Assembly: GCF_905147365.1 (NCBI RefSeq)
Contig: NC_056417.1
Span: 15,894,501 to 15,958,500 of the forward strand
Length of the DNA stretch: 64,000 nucleotides
From: Aricia agestis
Lineage: Eukaryota; Arthropoda; Insecta; Lepidoptera; Lycaenidae
Direction: 5' to 3'
The notes under the pieces were generated by a model, which saw only the letters and a program-made list of their open reading frames with translations, did no database searches and was not told where the DNA came from. The position numbers and the translations under genes are program-made. Each line of letters opens with the position of its first letter. The stretch's first letter is position 1. Of this stretch, positions 45,462-56,729 are shown piece by piece.

Positions 45462-45671
45462 TCCATACTAATATTATAAATGTGAAGGTGTGTCTCATGT
45501 CTGTCTGTCTGTTACCTCTTCAGACTCGAACCGCTGAACCGATTTTGCTTTTTGGCATGGAGATACTCTGAGTCCCGAGAAAGGACATAGGATAGTTTTT
45601 ATCCCGGAAAAATGCACGGTTTCCGCGCGACAAACGAATTTTGGCGCAACGGAGTTGCGGGCGTCATGTAG
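45462..45671 (+). mobile_element. Helitron-like family H-a, near-complete
   Basis: TCCATACTAATATTATAAAT to GCAACGGAGTTGCGGGCGTC then ATGTAG|T; the 3' CTAG is mutated to GTAG. The inner palindrome GCAACTCCGTTGC-type hairpin lies close to the 3' end, as in Helitrons. Confidence 0.75.
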
Positions 45672-46167
45672 TAGCTTGTAATATTATTTGCCAACGGCTT
45701 TTTCTTGGTCTTACCCCTATTGCTATTGGAGCTTATGAGAATTGGTGATGGGCCATTCGTCTGATGAGAATTTCTATTATACCATCCGGTAATGGATTAA
45801 AGTAACCGCTTTAAATAATTTTTATTATCTAGCTAGTTAATCATTATTTTATGGTTAATAAAATTTTTATAGATCTTACGCTAAACGTACCTAGCTATAA
45901 ACTGATTAGGCTCGTAACAATCTATAAATGCTGACCTGCAGTTAATGCTTTACGGGCTACGGTAGAACAAACATATTATCTACATTAAGGGCCTAATTAA
46001 ATGTATAAATACCAAAAACGTAGTCGGAAAAAGATTGCCCAGATTAGCTAAAATATACTTGCTTATACTCTTCATACTTCACTATAGTGATAACTGTAGA
46101 TATTCTTGTAGAATGCAGTTTTTTAAGTGTAAGTGGCACACGGTCTCATATTAAAATAAATAGCAGT

Positions 46168-46813
46168 TTAGAGCCACCGCAGACTGCAGACTTTCTATTG
46201 GCCGATAGTTTGGTCTCATGATCAGTATGAAGCTGTATGGCAGTGCGCATATTACAACGGATACCGAGTCGGCCGATAATTAAGTTTGATGGGCAATAGC
46301 CGCTATACGATTGCCTTCAAACTTAAAACTATTCAAAATTGAAACAGGGAGGTGGTGACCACTGACCGGTAAGAGCCCCCGCAAGCTGCACTCTTTCTAT
46401 CGGCCTATAGTTTGGTCGGGTTGGGCTGTTAGCGCGCACACTACGCCAACTAAACAGTTGGGTTGGTGATGAGTGCGCAGAAGAAACAACAGTCGGCCGA
46501 TTGTTCTCGCACGATTCCATTAATAGCAATAGATTTTTGAATGGAAAATTTTACACGATTCGGATTTCTGCCGACCAAACAATGGGCGTCGTGCGCGCGC
46601 GTGCATAAACGTCGTACTGATTAAACATCGGCCGACAGTATGCCGATGGTTAAGTTTGAAAGCAATCGTATAGCCCATCAAACTCCATTATCGGCCGACT
46701 CGGTATCACTCGGTAATATGCGCACTTCCATACAGCTTCATACTGATCAAAGCTTCATACTGAGCCAAACCAAACTATCGGCCGATAGAAAGTCTGCAGT
46801 CTGCGGAGCTCTA
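46168..46813. mobile_element. Fold-back TIR element family C
   Basis: Arms of about 170 bp: left CGCAGACTGCAGACTTTCTA, GGCCGATAGTTTGG; right CAAACTATCGGCCGATAGAA, GTCTGCAGTCTGCGGAGCTC. TTA on the left and TAA on the right edge. A second diverged arm (GAGCCCCCGCAAGCTGC) begins inside at 46372, suggesting a nested relative. Confidence 0.7.
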
Positions 46814-46827
46814 AGTCTGTCAATTCA

Positions 46828-46918
46828 ATATTTGCGAGTTTCTTACGCCGCTTCTTCTCGCCGGGTTTGTTTTCGAACCGGTAGTAGCCAGTAGGCACCA
46901 TAGTTTCGACAATTTATT
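46828..46918 (+). repeat. Jockey/CR1-type LINE 3' UTR fragment
   Basis: GCGAGTTTCTTACGCCGCTT, GAACCGGTAGTAG and AGGCACCATAG match the 3' UTR at 8785-8990. Short remnant. Confidence 0.55.
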
Positions 46919-46923
46919 CTTAA

Positions 46924-47118
46924 CTAGATGATCCGCAACTCCGTTGCGCCAACATTCGTTTATCGCGTGGGTACATTTTTCCGGGATAAAAAGTATTCTA
47001 TGTCCTTTCCCGGGACTCAAAGTATCTCCATATCAAATTTTTGCAAAATCGGTTCAGTGCTTTGGGCGTGAAGAGGTAACAGACAGATACACTTTCGCAT
47101 TTATAAAATTAGTATGGA
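46924..47118 (-). mobile_element. Helitron-like family H-a, complete
   Basis: A|CTAGATGATCCGCAACTCCG ... AATTAGTATGGA|T. Contains GGGCGTGAAGAGGTAACAG. Both terminal signatures are intact. Confidence 0.8.
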
Positions 47119-47931
47119 TAGAATATTTTTGATTTGATTCTTCTCGTATATTTTTAAAGTTCAATTTTGAATGGCTTATTTAAGAACGCATCGCATCGCC
47201 TCTTCACGTTTGACCCTAAAGTTTACAATTCGTCTTCTATGATACCACGATCGCGAGCTGTAGCGCCCTACATTTCCCCAGAGACCACTTTTACGTGAAC
47301 AACATTGAAAACAGCCTGATATTTTGCCGCAAAGTTATTTACCAGTGTGTCATGAGACGGGGCACAAAACTTGATACTGATACAGAATTTCAAATAGCTT
47401 CCGTGCCTCGTCTCACGGGTTTGACAATATACAGACCTAAAGGATTAAAACTTTATTTACTACATTAAAAACATATTATATTAAATATAATATATGATCC
47501 TGCCATATTTTTAGGCTAGACGCCAAGTAGCACAGGTATTAAATAATAAGTATGCTACCATAAACCTTACGACAGTATATATTAACGGTCGTATTAATAA
47601 AAACTTAGCGTGGGTTTTTAGAAGCTTTAAAAGCCTGTTGTAAAATTTATTATGAATAAAGGTTCTCTAACAGTGCTCTAACACCGTTTTAAGGTGACAG
47701 CTGTCAAAGAATAGCTCATGTTTAATAGGCCTGTTGTAAACCTATTTTAAGCATAATCGTTATGAATAAACGTTTGCTAACAGTTGTTTAGGCTCGAAAC
47801 GTAAAATAGGAGTTCGCAAACTTTAGTGAAGCCTCGGACCTACTTTAAGACCATTTTAAGAGACTGAAAATGGACGCAATATCGAGTATTATCGCGATTT
47901 CTGACATTATTGCAATTTCAAGAATCAGTAA
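47119..47931. other. Unrecognised non-coding DNA
   Basis: 47640-47800 holds two diverged copies of a segment with GTTGTAAA..TTATGAATAAA and TCTAACAG; no gene. Confidence 0.35.
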
Positions 47932-48496
47932 GGGTCTCTACAGACGGACCGCATTTCAACTGCAATCCAACCGCAAATTGCAGTTCAAGTACAGTTTAAA
48001 TCCAGTTGACACGATTGCAATTTGACTGCAATAGAACTGCAAACCATACAGTTTACACGACTGCACGCTAACTGCAACTGAACTGCAATCCGACTGCGCG
48101 TTTGGTTTGCAGTTCTATTGCAGTCGTGTCAACTGCATTCAAACTGCACTTGAACTGCAATTTGCGGTTGGATTGCAGTTGAAATGCGGTCCATCTGTGT
48201 AGACCCTACAATAGAACTGCAAACCAAACGCACAGTCGGATTGCAGTTCAGTTGCAGACTTGCAGTTGGCGTGCAGTCGTGTGAACTGCATGCTGACTGC
48301 ATCTAAACTGCACCATCCTACCCGCCCGCACGGTCCGCTCTCCAGCAGTGCAGTTTGGATGCAGTCGGTATGCAGTTCACACGACTGCACGCCAACTGCA
48401 AATTAACTGCAATCCAACTGCGCGTTTGGTTTGCAGTTCTATTGCAGCAATTTGCGGTTGGATTGCATTTGAAATGCGGTCCGTCTGTATAGACCC
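47932..48496. mobile_element. TIR element family J with AACTGCAA subrepeats, partial dimer
   Basis: GGGTCTCTACAGACGGACCG at the left and CGGTCCGTCTGTATAGACCC at the right, flanked by TAA and TTA. An internal terminus at about 48207 shows one full unit followed by a second lacking its left arm. The interior is built of AACTGCAA / TTGCAGTT motifs. Confidence 0.75.
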
Positions 48497-49639
48497 TTAG
48501 ATACAATGTGTAAAATGCACCAATGTAGGCCTCAAAAGTAAAACAGAATAAAATAGTATTTTTAGTCATCTTCTTCTTCTTTTATTATGGCGGCCTTAGT
48601 GAGTTGCCAATGTCAAAGTCTACTTTGCTCTATGATTTATAAAATCCATAAAGTACATTTATTTTTTCTTTACTCTTTATTTTTGACACATTGAATACAA
48701 TTTTTAATCTGTGGAATACAATAAATTGACACACTACCAACATTACCAAAAAAAATTCTTATAAAACGTCATCTAAAGGTATTTTACTTAGCGAACTCTT
48801 AGCAAGCGTTTATTCATATGGAGTGTTATAAGACGGTTTTTAACTTTAGTGAACATTTTAGTTAGAAAGCTGTTAAAACGTTCACCAAGATTTTTTTATT
48901 CATACCACCGTAAGTCTATGTATGTTACTATGTTTGACAACGATTCTGTCGACAAATATTTGGATATGACGTGTGCTTTGGACATCGTATGAAAACACAA
49001 TATATCTTACAATTTATACATAATTATTATATTATTAGATTGTTTAGTCTATCAATTGCGCTCCATGCGATTGATGCAGGCCCGTAGTGCTGTGTGATAC
49101 TGTATATAGTGTTATACTAAACAATCTCATGCGATGTCCAAGTCGATCTATTTATTTATAACGTAAAAGATTTTTAATATTAATATGATAATAACTTACG
49201 TACTAACTTGAGACAGAAGGTCCCCTAGGTAGGGACTGAATAAATTAACCGACTTGGTATTGCATGGATCTCATAAATGTTTACGGTATAAAAACTGAGT
49301 TGCGAGACTTGGTTTTTTTTACAGGATGTTTTGATGGGATACTAATATATTATAATAAAAGAATAAAATATGTTTATTTGTTTAAATCTAATTGGGATTT
49401 GAAAGTACCGACTTTGATGAAAAGCTCAATCATAAAGTTATTGACTTACTTATAGAATTTTTTTAACTAGGGAAAAATGTGCGATTAATTTTACATTTTT
49501 ATACGCGTAAAGTTTAGCTTCTGGTTATCTATAATAATTTCTACAAATCTTATAGAAATTATTATATATACACGAATCAGTTTTAGAAAATGTCATCAAA
49601 TAGCTAGTTTTTCCTGGTACTTACATAATATTTTGATTT

Positions 49640-49642
<3 letters not shown>
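48497..49642. other. Unrecognised AT-rich DNA
   Basis: No family recognised. ACAATCT-flanked inverted motif GATTGTTTAGT/ACTAAACAATC at 49038-49128. Confidence 0.35.

Positions 49643-49697
<55 letters not shown>
49643..49697. repeat. (AT)27 microsatellite
   Basis: Uninterrupted AT dinucleotides abutting a truncated Helitron-like copy. Confidence 0.95.
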
Positions 49698-49700
<3 letters not shown>

Positions 49701-49705
49701 TTCGT

Positions 49706-49862
49706 GTATCGCACGGGAGTCGTCAATTTTTCCGGGATAAAAGGTATCCTACGTCCTTTCCCGGGACGGACGGGACTTTCCAATAAAATTTTAGCAAATT
49801 CGGTTCAGCGGTTTGAGTGCGAAGAGGTATTTTACACTTTCACGTTTATAATGTTAGTAAGG
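49706..49862 (-). mobile_element. Helitron-like H-a, truncated beside AT array
   Basis: CGGGAGTCGTCAATTTTTCC, GGGATAAAAGGTATCCTACG and AATGTTAGTAAGGA; the CTAG end is missing where the AT array begins. Confidence 0.6.
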
Positions 49863-49984
49863 ATAATATGTTTGTTGAGTTGTGTACATAGGTATAAAGT
49901 TCGGCTTATCTACACAACACTCGTGACTGAACATAATTTGGATTAGAACATTATAAATTGTTATTTCGCCGCTAACAACTGTAA

Positions 49985-50176
49985 GGGTGAAGCCAAACGA
50001 GCGTAATTTGTGAGTCGCACAATTTCGGTTCGGCAGAATTCTGCTGCATTCAGTTTCATACAAAAGACCTGTTTGATTCACACGAGCGTAATTTTGTGAG
50101 TCATGATTCGTATGAAAAGACGCGGCAGAAATTCAGCGACTCACAACTCACAAATTACGCTCCTTTGGCTTCACCC
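49985..50176. mobile_element. MITE family K
   Basis: TAA on both sides (49982-49984, 50177-50179). Ends GGGTGAAGCCAAACGAGCGT and GCTCCTTTGGCTTCACCC are inverted repeats of about 35 bp. Confidence 0.8.
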
Positions 50177-50179
50177 TAA

Positions 50180-50321
50180 GCCCGGGCGCGCACTAGCGGC
50201 CAGGTCGCGGCGGCCATCAAAAGTATGGTGTGGCCGCTTGACAGCGTGCGGCCAGCGCGGCGGCCACACCTTAATTACTTTCGATGGCCGTCGCGACCTG
50301 GCCGCTAGTGAGCGCCCAGGC
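50180..50321. mobile_element. MITE family L, back-to-back with K
   Basis: GCCCGGGCGCGCACTAGCGG and CCGCTAGTGAGCGCCCAGGC form about 45-bp inverted repeats; the left flank TAA is the same triplet that closes MITE K, and the right flank is TTA. Confidence 0.8.
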
Positions 50322-50389
50322 TTACGGTATGATAATTTATACACAATACCGTATTCTGTTAGTTCAGCTGCTTATAGGTAATATACACA

Positions 50390-50797
50390 TCTATGCATAT
50401 AAATAAAATTTGAGTGTCTGTTTGTAATATTGAAATAACTGTTATACTAGATCTACCAAATAACATATTTTAAAACTTTTGTCTGTCTGCTTGTTCCGGA
50501 TAATATCTCAAATGGCTTGACCGATTTTGACGGGAATATCATTGGCAGATAGCTAATATAGTAAGGAAAGGCTTAGGCTACTTTTATTACAAAAAAAAAT
50601 AGAAAAATAATAAGTATAACGTTGCAATGTCCAAGAATTGTCCAATACCGCGCGCAGATCAGGATCAGGCGCATGCCATCACTGCGCCGTCACATCGGGC
50701 GCCACCACTTCTCAAAAATGCAAAACCCAAAAAAATAAATGTAAATTAACTAATTAACATTTTTTTAAATGAGTAGCGGACGAAGTCGCGGGTGTAG
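50390..50797 (+). mobile_element. Helitron-like family H-e
   Basis: A|TCTATGCATATAAATAAAAT ... GCGGACGAAGTCGCGGGTGTAG|T, with the last CTAG changed to GTAG. Confidence 0.65.
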
Positions 50798-51704
50798 TAA
50801 GTCATAAATACATAAATTCACAGCGGAATCTGCATTTCTATGAGTTATTAACATTTTAATAGCAATCTTAAATGTTTCCTAGAACTCGTTTCTCCAAAAC
50901 GGAGCAACGAAATTACATTTCAAAGGGAAAACTTAAAAATATGATTTCATATGGCATTTCGGGTGCAGGAATTTTTAATACTGGCTGGAGATCAGGAAAT
51001 ATTCTGGCAGCACTTCCTATGTGTTAAGCCGCTAAACCCGGTCCAGCTTTATTCGTAGCTAATACGAAATTACAGCTTGAAACGTCGCATTTTAAAGTGG
51101 ATCCGGCGTCGAGCAAAGCGTCATCGTTATTTTATTTGTTAAGTAAAGTTCAGTTTTGGAACAGCCATTTTGAAAATGGCGTATCATTTAGTGCGTTGTT
51201 GGTATAATATTTTTTAAGCTTATGCTAAGGGTCAATTTACATTGAAATGAGATGAAATTTTAAATGAGACATTCAGACTAAATCGCATCAAAATCCGTTG
51301 TCATGTTATAATGTGATCTGACCCTAGCAGAATGTTCTGTAACAAAACAATTTAAAAACAAAATGTGAGTGAAAACAAAATGGACTACAATTTTAAAAAT
51401 AGTTACTTTTTCGACCTTTGGGTTCGGTCGATGAGAAAAGTTTAAAAATATAAAGACGTATGAAAATTCCATAATATTATGTACTACCTAGGTGAATGTC
51501 GAATTATTATACAACGTTGATCGCCAGAGGCGTGCGTGGGGTCTTTGAGTCAGAGCTCTCAAATTGAATTGATATGAAGAGATGATTGAAATGATTATTT
51601 TTGTGTTTAAACTTCAAAGCGTTATTTTATTTTTTGCAAAAAAAAAGAAAGATTGAAGAAATGTTCTTTAAACAAACCACGACACTAATCACAACATACT
51701 TATA
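50798..51704. other. Unrecognised non-coding DNA
   Basis: Nothing recognised with confidence. Confidence 0.35.
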
Positions 51705-51792
51705 GTAGAGGAGGGGAGGGTGCTATTTTTATTGTCACTCGAGCGTTATGGAGACTTAGTAGGTTTTGTACATTAGATAAAACTGATTAAAA

Positions 51793-52197
51793 AATAATAA
51801 GAGCGTTTTTTATTTAAGTGGTGGGTTCAGAAACTGCAGCCAGTTCAAAGTTTTGAAAAAGAAAATATATTCAGAAAATTGCTTATATAAGTAACTACTT
51901 ATAAATATACTTTAGACAGCAACGACAAAATCATTTAGTTTAGTGCAAAATAAAATATCTGCGAAGCTTAGTAAGGAAAATATGAAGCATTAAAAAATAA
52001 TAAGATCGTTTTTTATTTTAGTGGTGGGTTCAGAAACTGCAGCCAGTTCAAAGTTTTGAAACAGAAAATTATTCAGAAAATTGCTTATTTAAGTCAGTTA
52101 CTTATAAATATATTTTAGACAGCAACGACTAAATCATTTAGTTTAGTGCAAAATAAAATATCTGCGAAGATTAGTAAGGAAAATATGAAGCTTTACT
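51793..52197. repeat. 203-bp tandem duplication
   Basis: 51793-51995 and 51996-52197 are nearly identical (TAAGTGGTGGGTTCAGAAAC in the first, TTTAGTGGTGGGTTCAGAAA in the second; both GACAGCAACGAC). Confidence 0.9.
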
Positions 52198-52310
52198 TTC
52201 TTATATTTTAAAATGTACCAACAGGCTTGCCAAACCTTTGAATCGTTAGTGCTTTATATGGAAGCTTCTTTGGGGTATACTAAACATCCAGTATCTTAAT
52301 CTGACAGGGC

Positions 52311-52460
52311 CTGTAGACAAGTGGCAAAGCGCTAACGCTAACGCTACAAAATGTATGCGATTTGACATAAGTCATCGCTTCGCTAGCGAATACTAATGTC
52401 AAATCCATACATTTTGTAGAGCTAGCGTTAGCGTTAGCGTTTTGCCACTCGTCTACGGGG
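52311..52460. mobile_element. MITE family B, copy 1
   Basis: GGCCTGTAGACAAGTGGCAA, AGCGCTAACGCTAACGCTAC and mirror GCTAGCGTTAGCGTTAGCGT, TTTTGCCACTCGTCTACGGG. Inserted in repeat Q: the other Q copy has CGACAGATCCGATG uninterrupted on the equivalent strand. Confidence 0.8.
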
Positions 52461-53145
52461 ATCCGATGACATTTCAATGTAAAAAAAAATTAACCCTCCA
52501 CATGAGAAATCTGATTTCTATACCATGATAACTAGACCCATGTCGGCATGTGTACTATACAAGCTTAATCTGACACGCTCGAGCTTGTACCGAAATCCCC
52601 TATTCCTCTCACCAACTATTACATAATATCATGTCATTTAACATAAAGTTTGTGACTCTTCTACTCATTCACTGAAAATGCCTGCATCAATCTATAACTT
52701 CGTATATTCAAAACTAACGCAAGATAATTGAATATTTATTCTTGACTTCATTATTTTTATGAATATAACATAGGCGACAGGTTTCCGATGGTAAATGACC
52801 ACTGCAACCCTTCCGTTACACGAGCCTCTAGCCGAGCTGACAAGGGTCATAATATGTTTTATGGTCGACGTACAATACACTGTATACAATTACAGCCACA
52901 CTGCGCTTGTACGGTGCGGCATTGGAATAACGCACGCATTGCTGCGTTGGGACGTCAACCCAATATAAATGGTGACAGCACAACGCGCAACGCGCTATTG
53001 ACCATTACAACATACAGTCTCATTACAGCTGTGGTTGTGGTATTAGGTACGACGACGCGCACACATACAAGACGGTCTAAACGCAATGCGTGCCTTTCCC
53101 AGTACATATTCTCCTGTCCAGCGTTTTATCAAACACCGCGTCTAA

Positions 53146-53296
53146 GGCTAGATTCAGACCGCAACGCGACGCGTAGATGCATTTCTAAATTTGTATGGAT
53201 TTGACAGATTTCAATTGCGCCAGACGTCTTGCGAATCTGTCAAATCCATACTAATTTAGAAATGCCTACGCGTCTCGTTGCGGTCTGAATCAACCC
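53146..53296. mobile_element. MITE family A, complete
   Basis: TAA at 53143-53145 and 53297-53299; arms GATTCAGACCGCAACGCGAC and TCGTTGCGGTCTGAATC. Close to copies at 1-159 and 61961. Confidence 0.85.
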
Positions 53297-53600
53297 TAAC
53301 GATGTGACACAATTGTGTGACTTATAATTTACTCATATTATGTAAACGTGTTGACGTGGCTCCGCATCGCAACGCAAAGGTGCACTGTGGCCCCATAGTG
53401 TTGTATGTCGTGCTATATGTTGCTAAAATGTGGCGGCAACATTTCATTCCTTTTGACCGAAATGTATAACTATAATATTTTCTAAAAATAGCTGCTATTT
53501 CAACCTGGTATTTTATAAATCGCTACCAATATAAGGCTATAAGTCGACTTAGAATTTTCGTTCTCAACGGATTTTATACTTTACAGTAGTGTGTTGCATA

Positions 53601-53772
53601 TGTCGTAGGATGATTTGATAAATCCGTGTTTTCGCGAAATCCCTAGAATTTTCGCGAAAATTCGATTTATCAAATCATCCTACGACATCGTAGGATGATT
53701 TGATAAATCGAATTTTCGCGAAAATTCTAGGGATTTCGCGAAAACACGGATTTATCAAATCATCCTACGACA
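53601..53772. mobile_element. Perfect palindromic dimer of an 87-bp element
   Basis: 53601-53685 and 53688-53772 are exact reverse complements (85 bp) around a central CA. Each half is itself bounded by inverted TGTCGTAGGATGATTTGATA termini, so the whole is two elements joined head to head. CATA flanks both sides (53597-53600, 53773-53776). Non-coding. Confidence 0.9.
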
Positions 53773-53847
53773 CATATATTGCATATACTATAACTGTCGC
53801 AAGCACTTGCTTGTACGTTATTGTTCACACGTTATTCGATATTGCAT

Positions 53848-54003
53848 ATCAGAGAAGTTGGTTCTTAGGCAGATGGCGGACCTAAGTAATTTGGTCGCGT
53901 TACATCAAACCCATCAGACCGATCACAGCTGACATTGAATTGACACGATCCGACCCAATGACGTAGGTCCGTCAACTGCCTATGGAATCAATTTCCTCGA
54001 TAG
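53848..54003. mobile_element. MITE family P, copy 2
   Basis: Inverted relative to 42670-42828: CAGAGAAGTTGGTTCTTAGG on the left, GGAATCAATTTCCTCGAT on the right, with GACGTAGGTCCGTCAACTGC inside. Confidence 0.7.
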
Positions 54004-54302
54004 GTACTCAATATCGAAGAATAATATTTAAAAAAATGCACATACATGTATTTAATATTGTACAAGGGCACAATATTAATTTTTATTTATATGTGTATAA
54101 ATAAAAATGCGTTTTCAATTTTGATAGTCTCGATAAAACTCGAAAGCAGCAGAACCATTTTGGCTAATTTTTGATGTACGCTACCTAGCTTTTATACTAT
54201 TGTATATTATTGTATGCTTAATAAAGAATTTGAATTTGAATTATAGTCTTGAAATATTCGTGAAAGTCCAGGAAAGTTAAGCGAAGAGAGCGAAGTTCAC
54301 CT

Positions 54303-54468
54303 GAGGGCCTAGACAAGCGGCAAGCGATTACCGTAAACGCTAACGCCAACGCCACAAAATGTATGGGATTTGACATTAGTATTCGCTAGCGAAGCGATGA
54401 CATACGTCAAAGCGCATACATTTTGTTAGCGTTTACGATAATCGCTTGCCACTTGTCTATTAGGGCTG
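54303..54468. mobile_element. MITE family B, copy 2
   Basis: GGGCCTAGACAAGCGGCAAG and CTTGCCACTTGTCTATTAGG flank GTAAACGCTAACGCCAACGC and its mirror. Closely related to 52311-52460. Confidence 0.75.
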
Positions 54469-54555
54469 GTCATCTAAATTAAAATAAATTTAACACATCT
54501 CACAAGTATGCCTTACTATCCATGCCAAGTGTCATAGTAGGCGTAGTAGTGGGCT

Positions 54556-55052
54556 TTAAGAGGATACACCAGGGGCGAGAGAAATTGAAAATAGGTAAGT
54601 ATTTGAAAATGTATTGCTGTCTCACCAATCTCAAGTCTCCCACCGCAGAGCGCGATAGAGACAACACGACAAAAGTTCTAATAAAAGAACAGAAAATCTT
54701 CGATTCGTTGTCCGCTGATTCCTTCTCCAAAACTTAACCTATTTAAGTACTTTTTCATTATGAATTAAAGCAAGGCTTGACCTGTGTTCCTATGTTTTAT
54801 TTTTTTTGTATATTTTAGCCAGTTTTGTTTTCTGGGTGTTTGAACACAGAGGAAAATCTGGCCATTTTTTTTTTGTTTTTGGACGTTCTTATCTTTTTTA
54901 ATAATAAAATTATGAAAAAAAAGAAAACATAGGGACATGCTAATAGTGACCATAGATATTCAGGAAAAAAATCATATCTCTACCGGCATTATCCAGGGAG
55001 GAAACAGGGGACAACGTTTGTATGGATAAATGGCGGTGTGGACTCCTCTTAA
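54556..55052. mobile_element. TTAA-flanked TIR element, copy 2
   Basis: TTAA at 54556-54559 and 55049-55052; ends GAGGATACACC and GGTGTGGACTCCTC. It is the inverse of 12941-13429 along its whole length, including CTTCGATTCGTTGTCCGCTG. Confidence 0.8.
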
Positions 55053-55524
55053 GAAATGATATGACAAATGAAGCTCCTAATAATCTAAGTTTGTCATGTC
55101 GAGAACATAACGCTAAAATCAAAGCAAATATTGAAATTCAACCGAAAGGCAGAAAACTAGTAGGCTTTCTAAGGACTTTCCTTTGCAACATAATATTAGT
55201 CTACATATTTTACAAAAACTTCTACAAAGTGCCGTCATGTAAGAACAAAACAAAGACATAAAGAGTTTCTGAGTAAATTAAAGGCACCAAAGACTTGAAT
55301 CGCTAGATGTGCTCAAAGTTCAAGTTTTAACGAGTGTTCCAACAGTGTTGTTTCCTAGAATAACCATTACATCTCCGCATGTATTAAACTTGTCTTAGTG
55401 TATTAGTACCTCTTTAAAAAAAATTAGTATAGTTACTGTTGTTTCGTCTTACTGGAAGTGTATCGTTAAAATATTATCTAATTCAATGTTTAGAAACTTG
55501 AAATTTTGAAATTATTATATAATA
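55053..55524. other. Unrecognised AT-rich DNA
   Basis: No repeat family or supported coding signal. Confidence 0.35.
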
Positions 55525-55742
55525 CTAGCTGTCCCGGCAAACGTTTCTGTGCCATATAAAGTATTTCGCCCGTATTATTTTATTGAAGTGACTAAATAAG
55601 TATGTCACCAAGGCAACGTCCATCGCTATCCCGTCGCACAAACAATGGTCGCCGTCAGTCTCGAGTTGTCATAATTTACTATTATTTATTCAACAAATGT
55701 ACTTATCAATATAATAAGTAGCCGATTCTCAGACCCACTGAA

Positions 55743-56634
55743 TCTATACTTATAAAATTATATGTCCTGACTGACTGATTCATCATCGCTGAGCAAAAAC
55801 TGTAAAAGTTACAGCCACGAAATTTGGTGAGTAGGGCTGTTTTATTAAGTAGACACCCACCTAAGGAAGGAATTTAAAAAAATTTACCCCGAAGGGGGTG
55901 AAATAAGGGTTTAAAGTTTTAATGAAATTCCGTCATTTCTTGAGTTAGAAACATGAAACTTTATTTTTGGGTTATTGATTAAAAATGAATGGATACGTAC
56001 TTAAGGGTTTTTGGAAATTCTACCCCCAAGGGGGTGAAATTGGGGTTGAAAGTTTGAATGAAACTCCGTTATTTCTTGAGTTAGAAACATGAAATTTTAT
56101 GTTTGGGTTACTGATTAAAAATGATTGGATACGTGTTTAAGTGTTTCTGAAAATTCTACCCTCAAGGGGGTGAAATAGCGGTTGAAAGTTTAAATGAAAG
56201 TCCGTCATTTCTTAAGTTAGAAACATGAAAGTTTATTTTTGGACTGCTGATTAAAAATGAATGGATAGGTATTTAAGCGTTATTAGAAATTCTACCCCCA
56301 AGGGAGTGAAATTGGAGTTGAAAGTTTGAATGAAAGTCCGTCGTTTCTTGAGTTAGAAACATGAAACTTTATTTTTGTGCTACTGATTATAAATGAATGG
56401 ATACGTATTTAAGTGTTTCTGGTAATTCTACCCCCAAGGGGCTGAAATTGGGGTAGAAAGTTTCAATGAAAGTCCGTCATTTCTTGAGTTAGAAAATGAA
56501 AGTTTATTGACGTTTGCTTAAATAGGGTCCGTTTTTACCCTTTGTATAAGGAACCACAAAAACAAAAAGGAGAACACTATCCATCTTTGTTATTATACTA
56601 TGTTAACGCGGATGAAGTCGCGGGCAACAGCTAG
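55743..56634 (+). mobile_element. Helitron-like element with internal minisatellite
   Basis: It begins TCTATACTTATAAAATTATA directly after A and ends GAAGTCGCGGGCAACAGCTAG directly before T (GAA|TC...CTAG|TATGCAT). Other H-b copies show the uninterrupted GAATATGCAT. The interior is an array of about five copies of a roughly 125-bp unit at about 55880-56510. Confidence 0.9.
55880..56510. repeat. About five tandem copies of a 125-bp unit
   Basis: Each unit contains AATTCTACCCCCAAGGGGGT, GAAATTGGGGTTGAAAG, TTTCTTGAGTTAGAAACATG and AAAATGAATGGATACGT. Confidence 0.85.
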
Positions 56635-56729
56635 TATGCATATAAAATTTGGTTAAAATCAGTAAAGCCGTTTCGGAGGAGTACGCGGCCTAACATTATG
56701 ACACGAGAATTTTATATAATAATATAAGA

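Larger units (their letters stand above)
51705..52640. repeat. Dispersed repeat Q, expanded copy
   Basis: Shares GGAGGGGAGGGTGC, GTCACTCGAGC, GAATCGTTAGTGCTTTATAT, ATACCATGATAACTAGAC and TCTGACACGCTCGAGCTTGT with the inverted copy at 58540-58995. It additionally has a 203-bp tandem duplication and a MITE B insertion. Class unknown. Confidence 0.65.
55525..56729 (-). mobile_element. Helitron-like H-b carrying a second Helitron
   Basis: The parts 55525-55742 and 56635-56729 make a normal H-b element (CTAGCTGTCCCGGCAAACG ... TATAATAATATAAGA). The 892 bp between are a separate insertion at an A/T site. Confidence 0.85.

Noticed and set aside
48139..48569. Two minus-strand frames with repeated CNPTAN-like residues
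   Set aside because: They reflect the AACTGCAA octamer repeats of TIR element J.
52788..53204. 138-codon open frame
   Set aside because: Its last part is the left arm of MITE A and the rest shows no domain.
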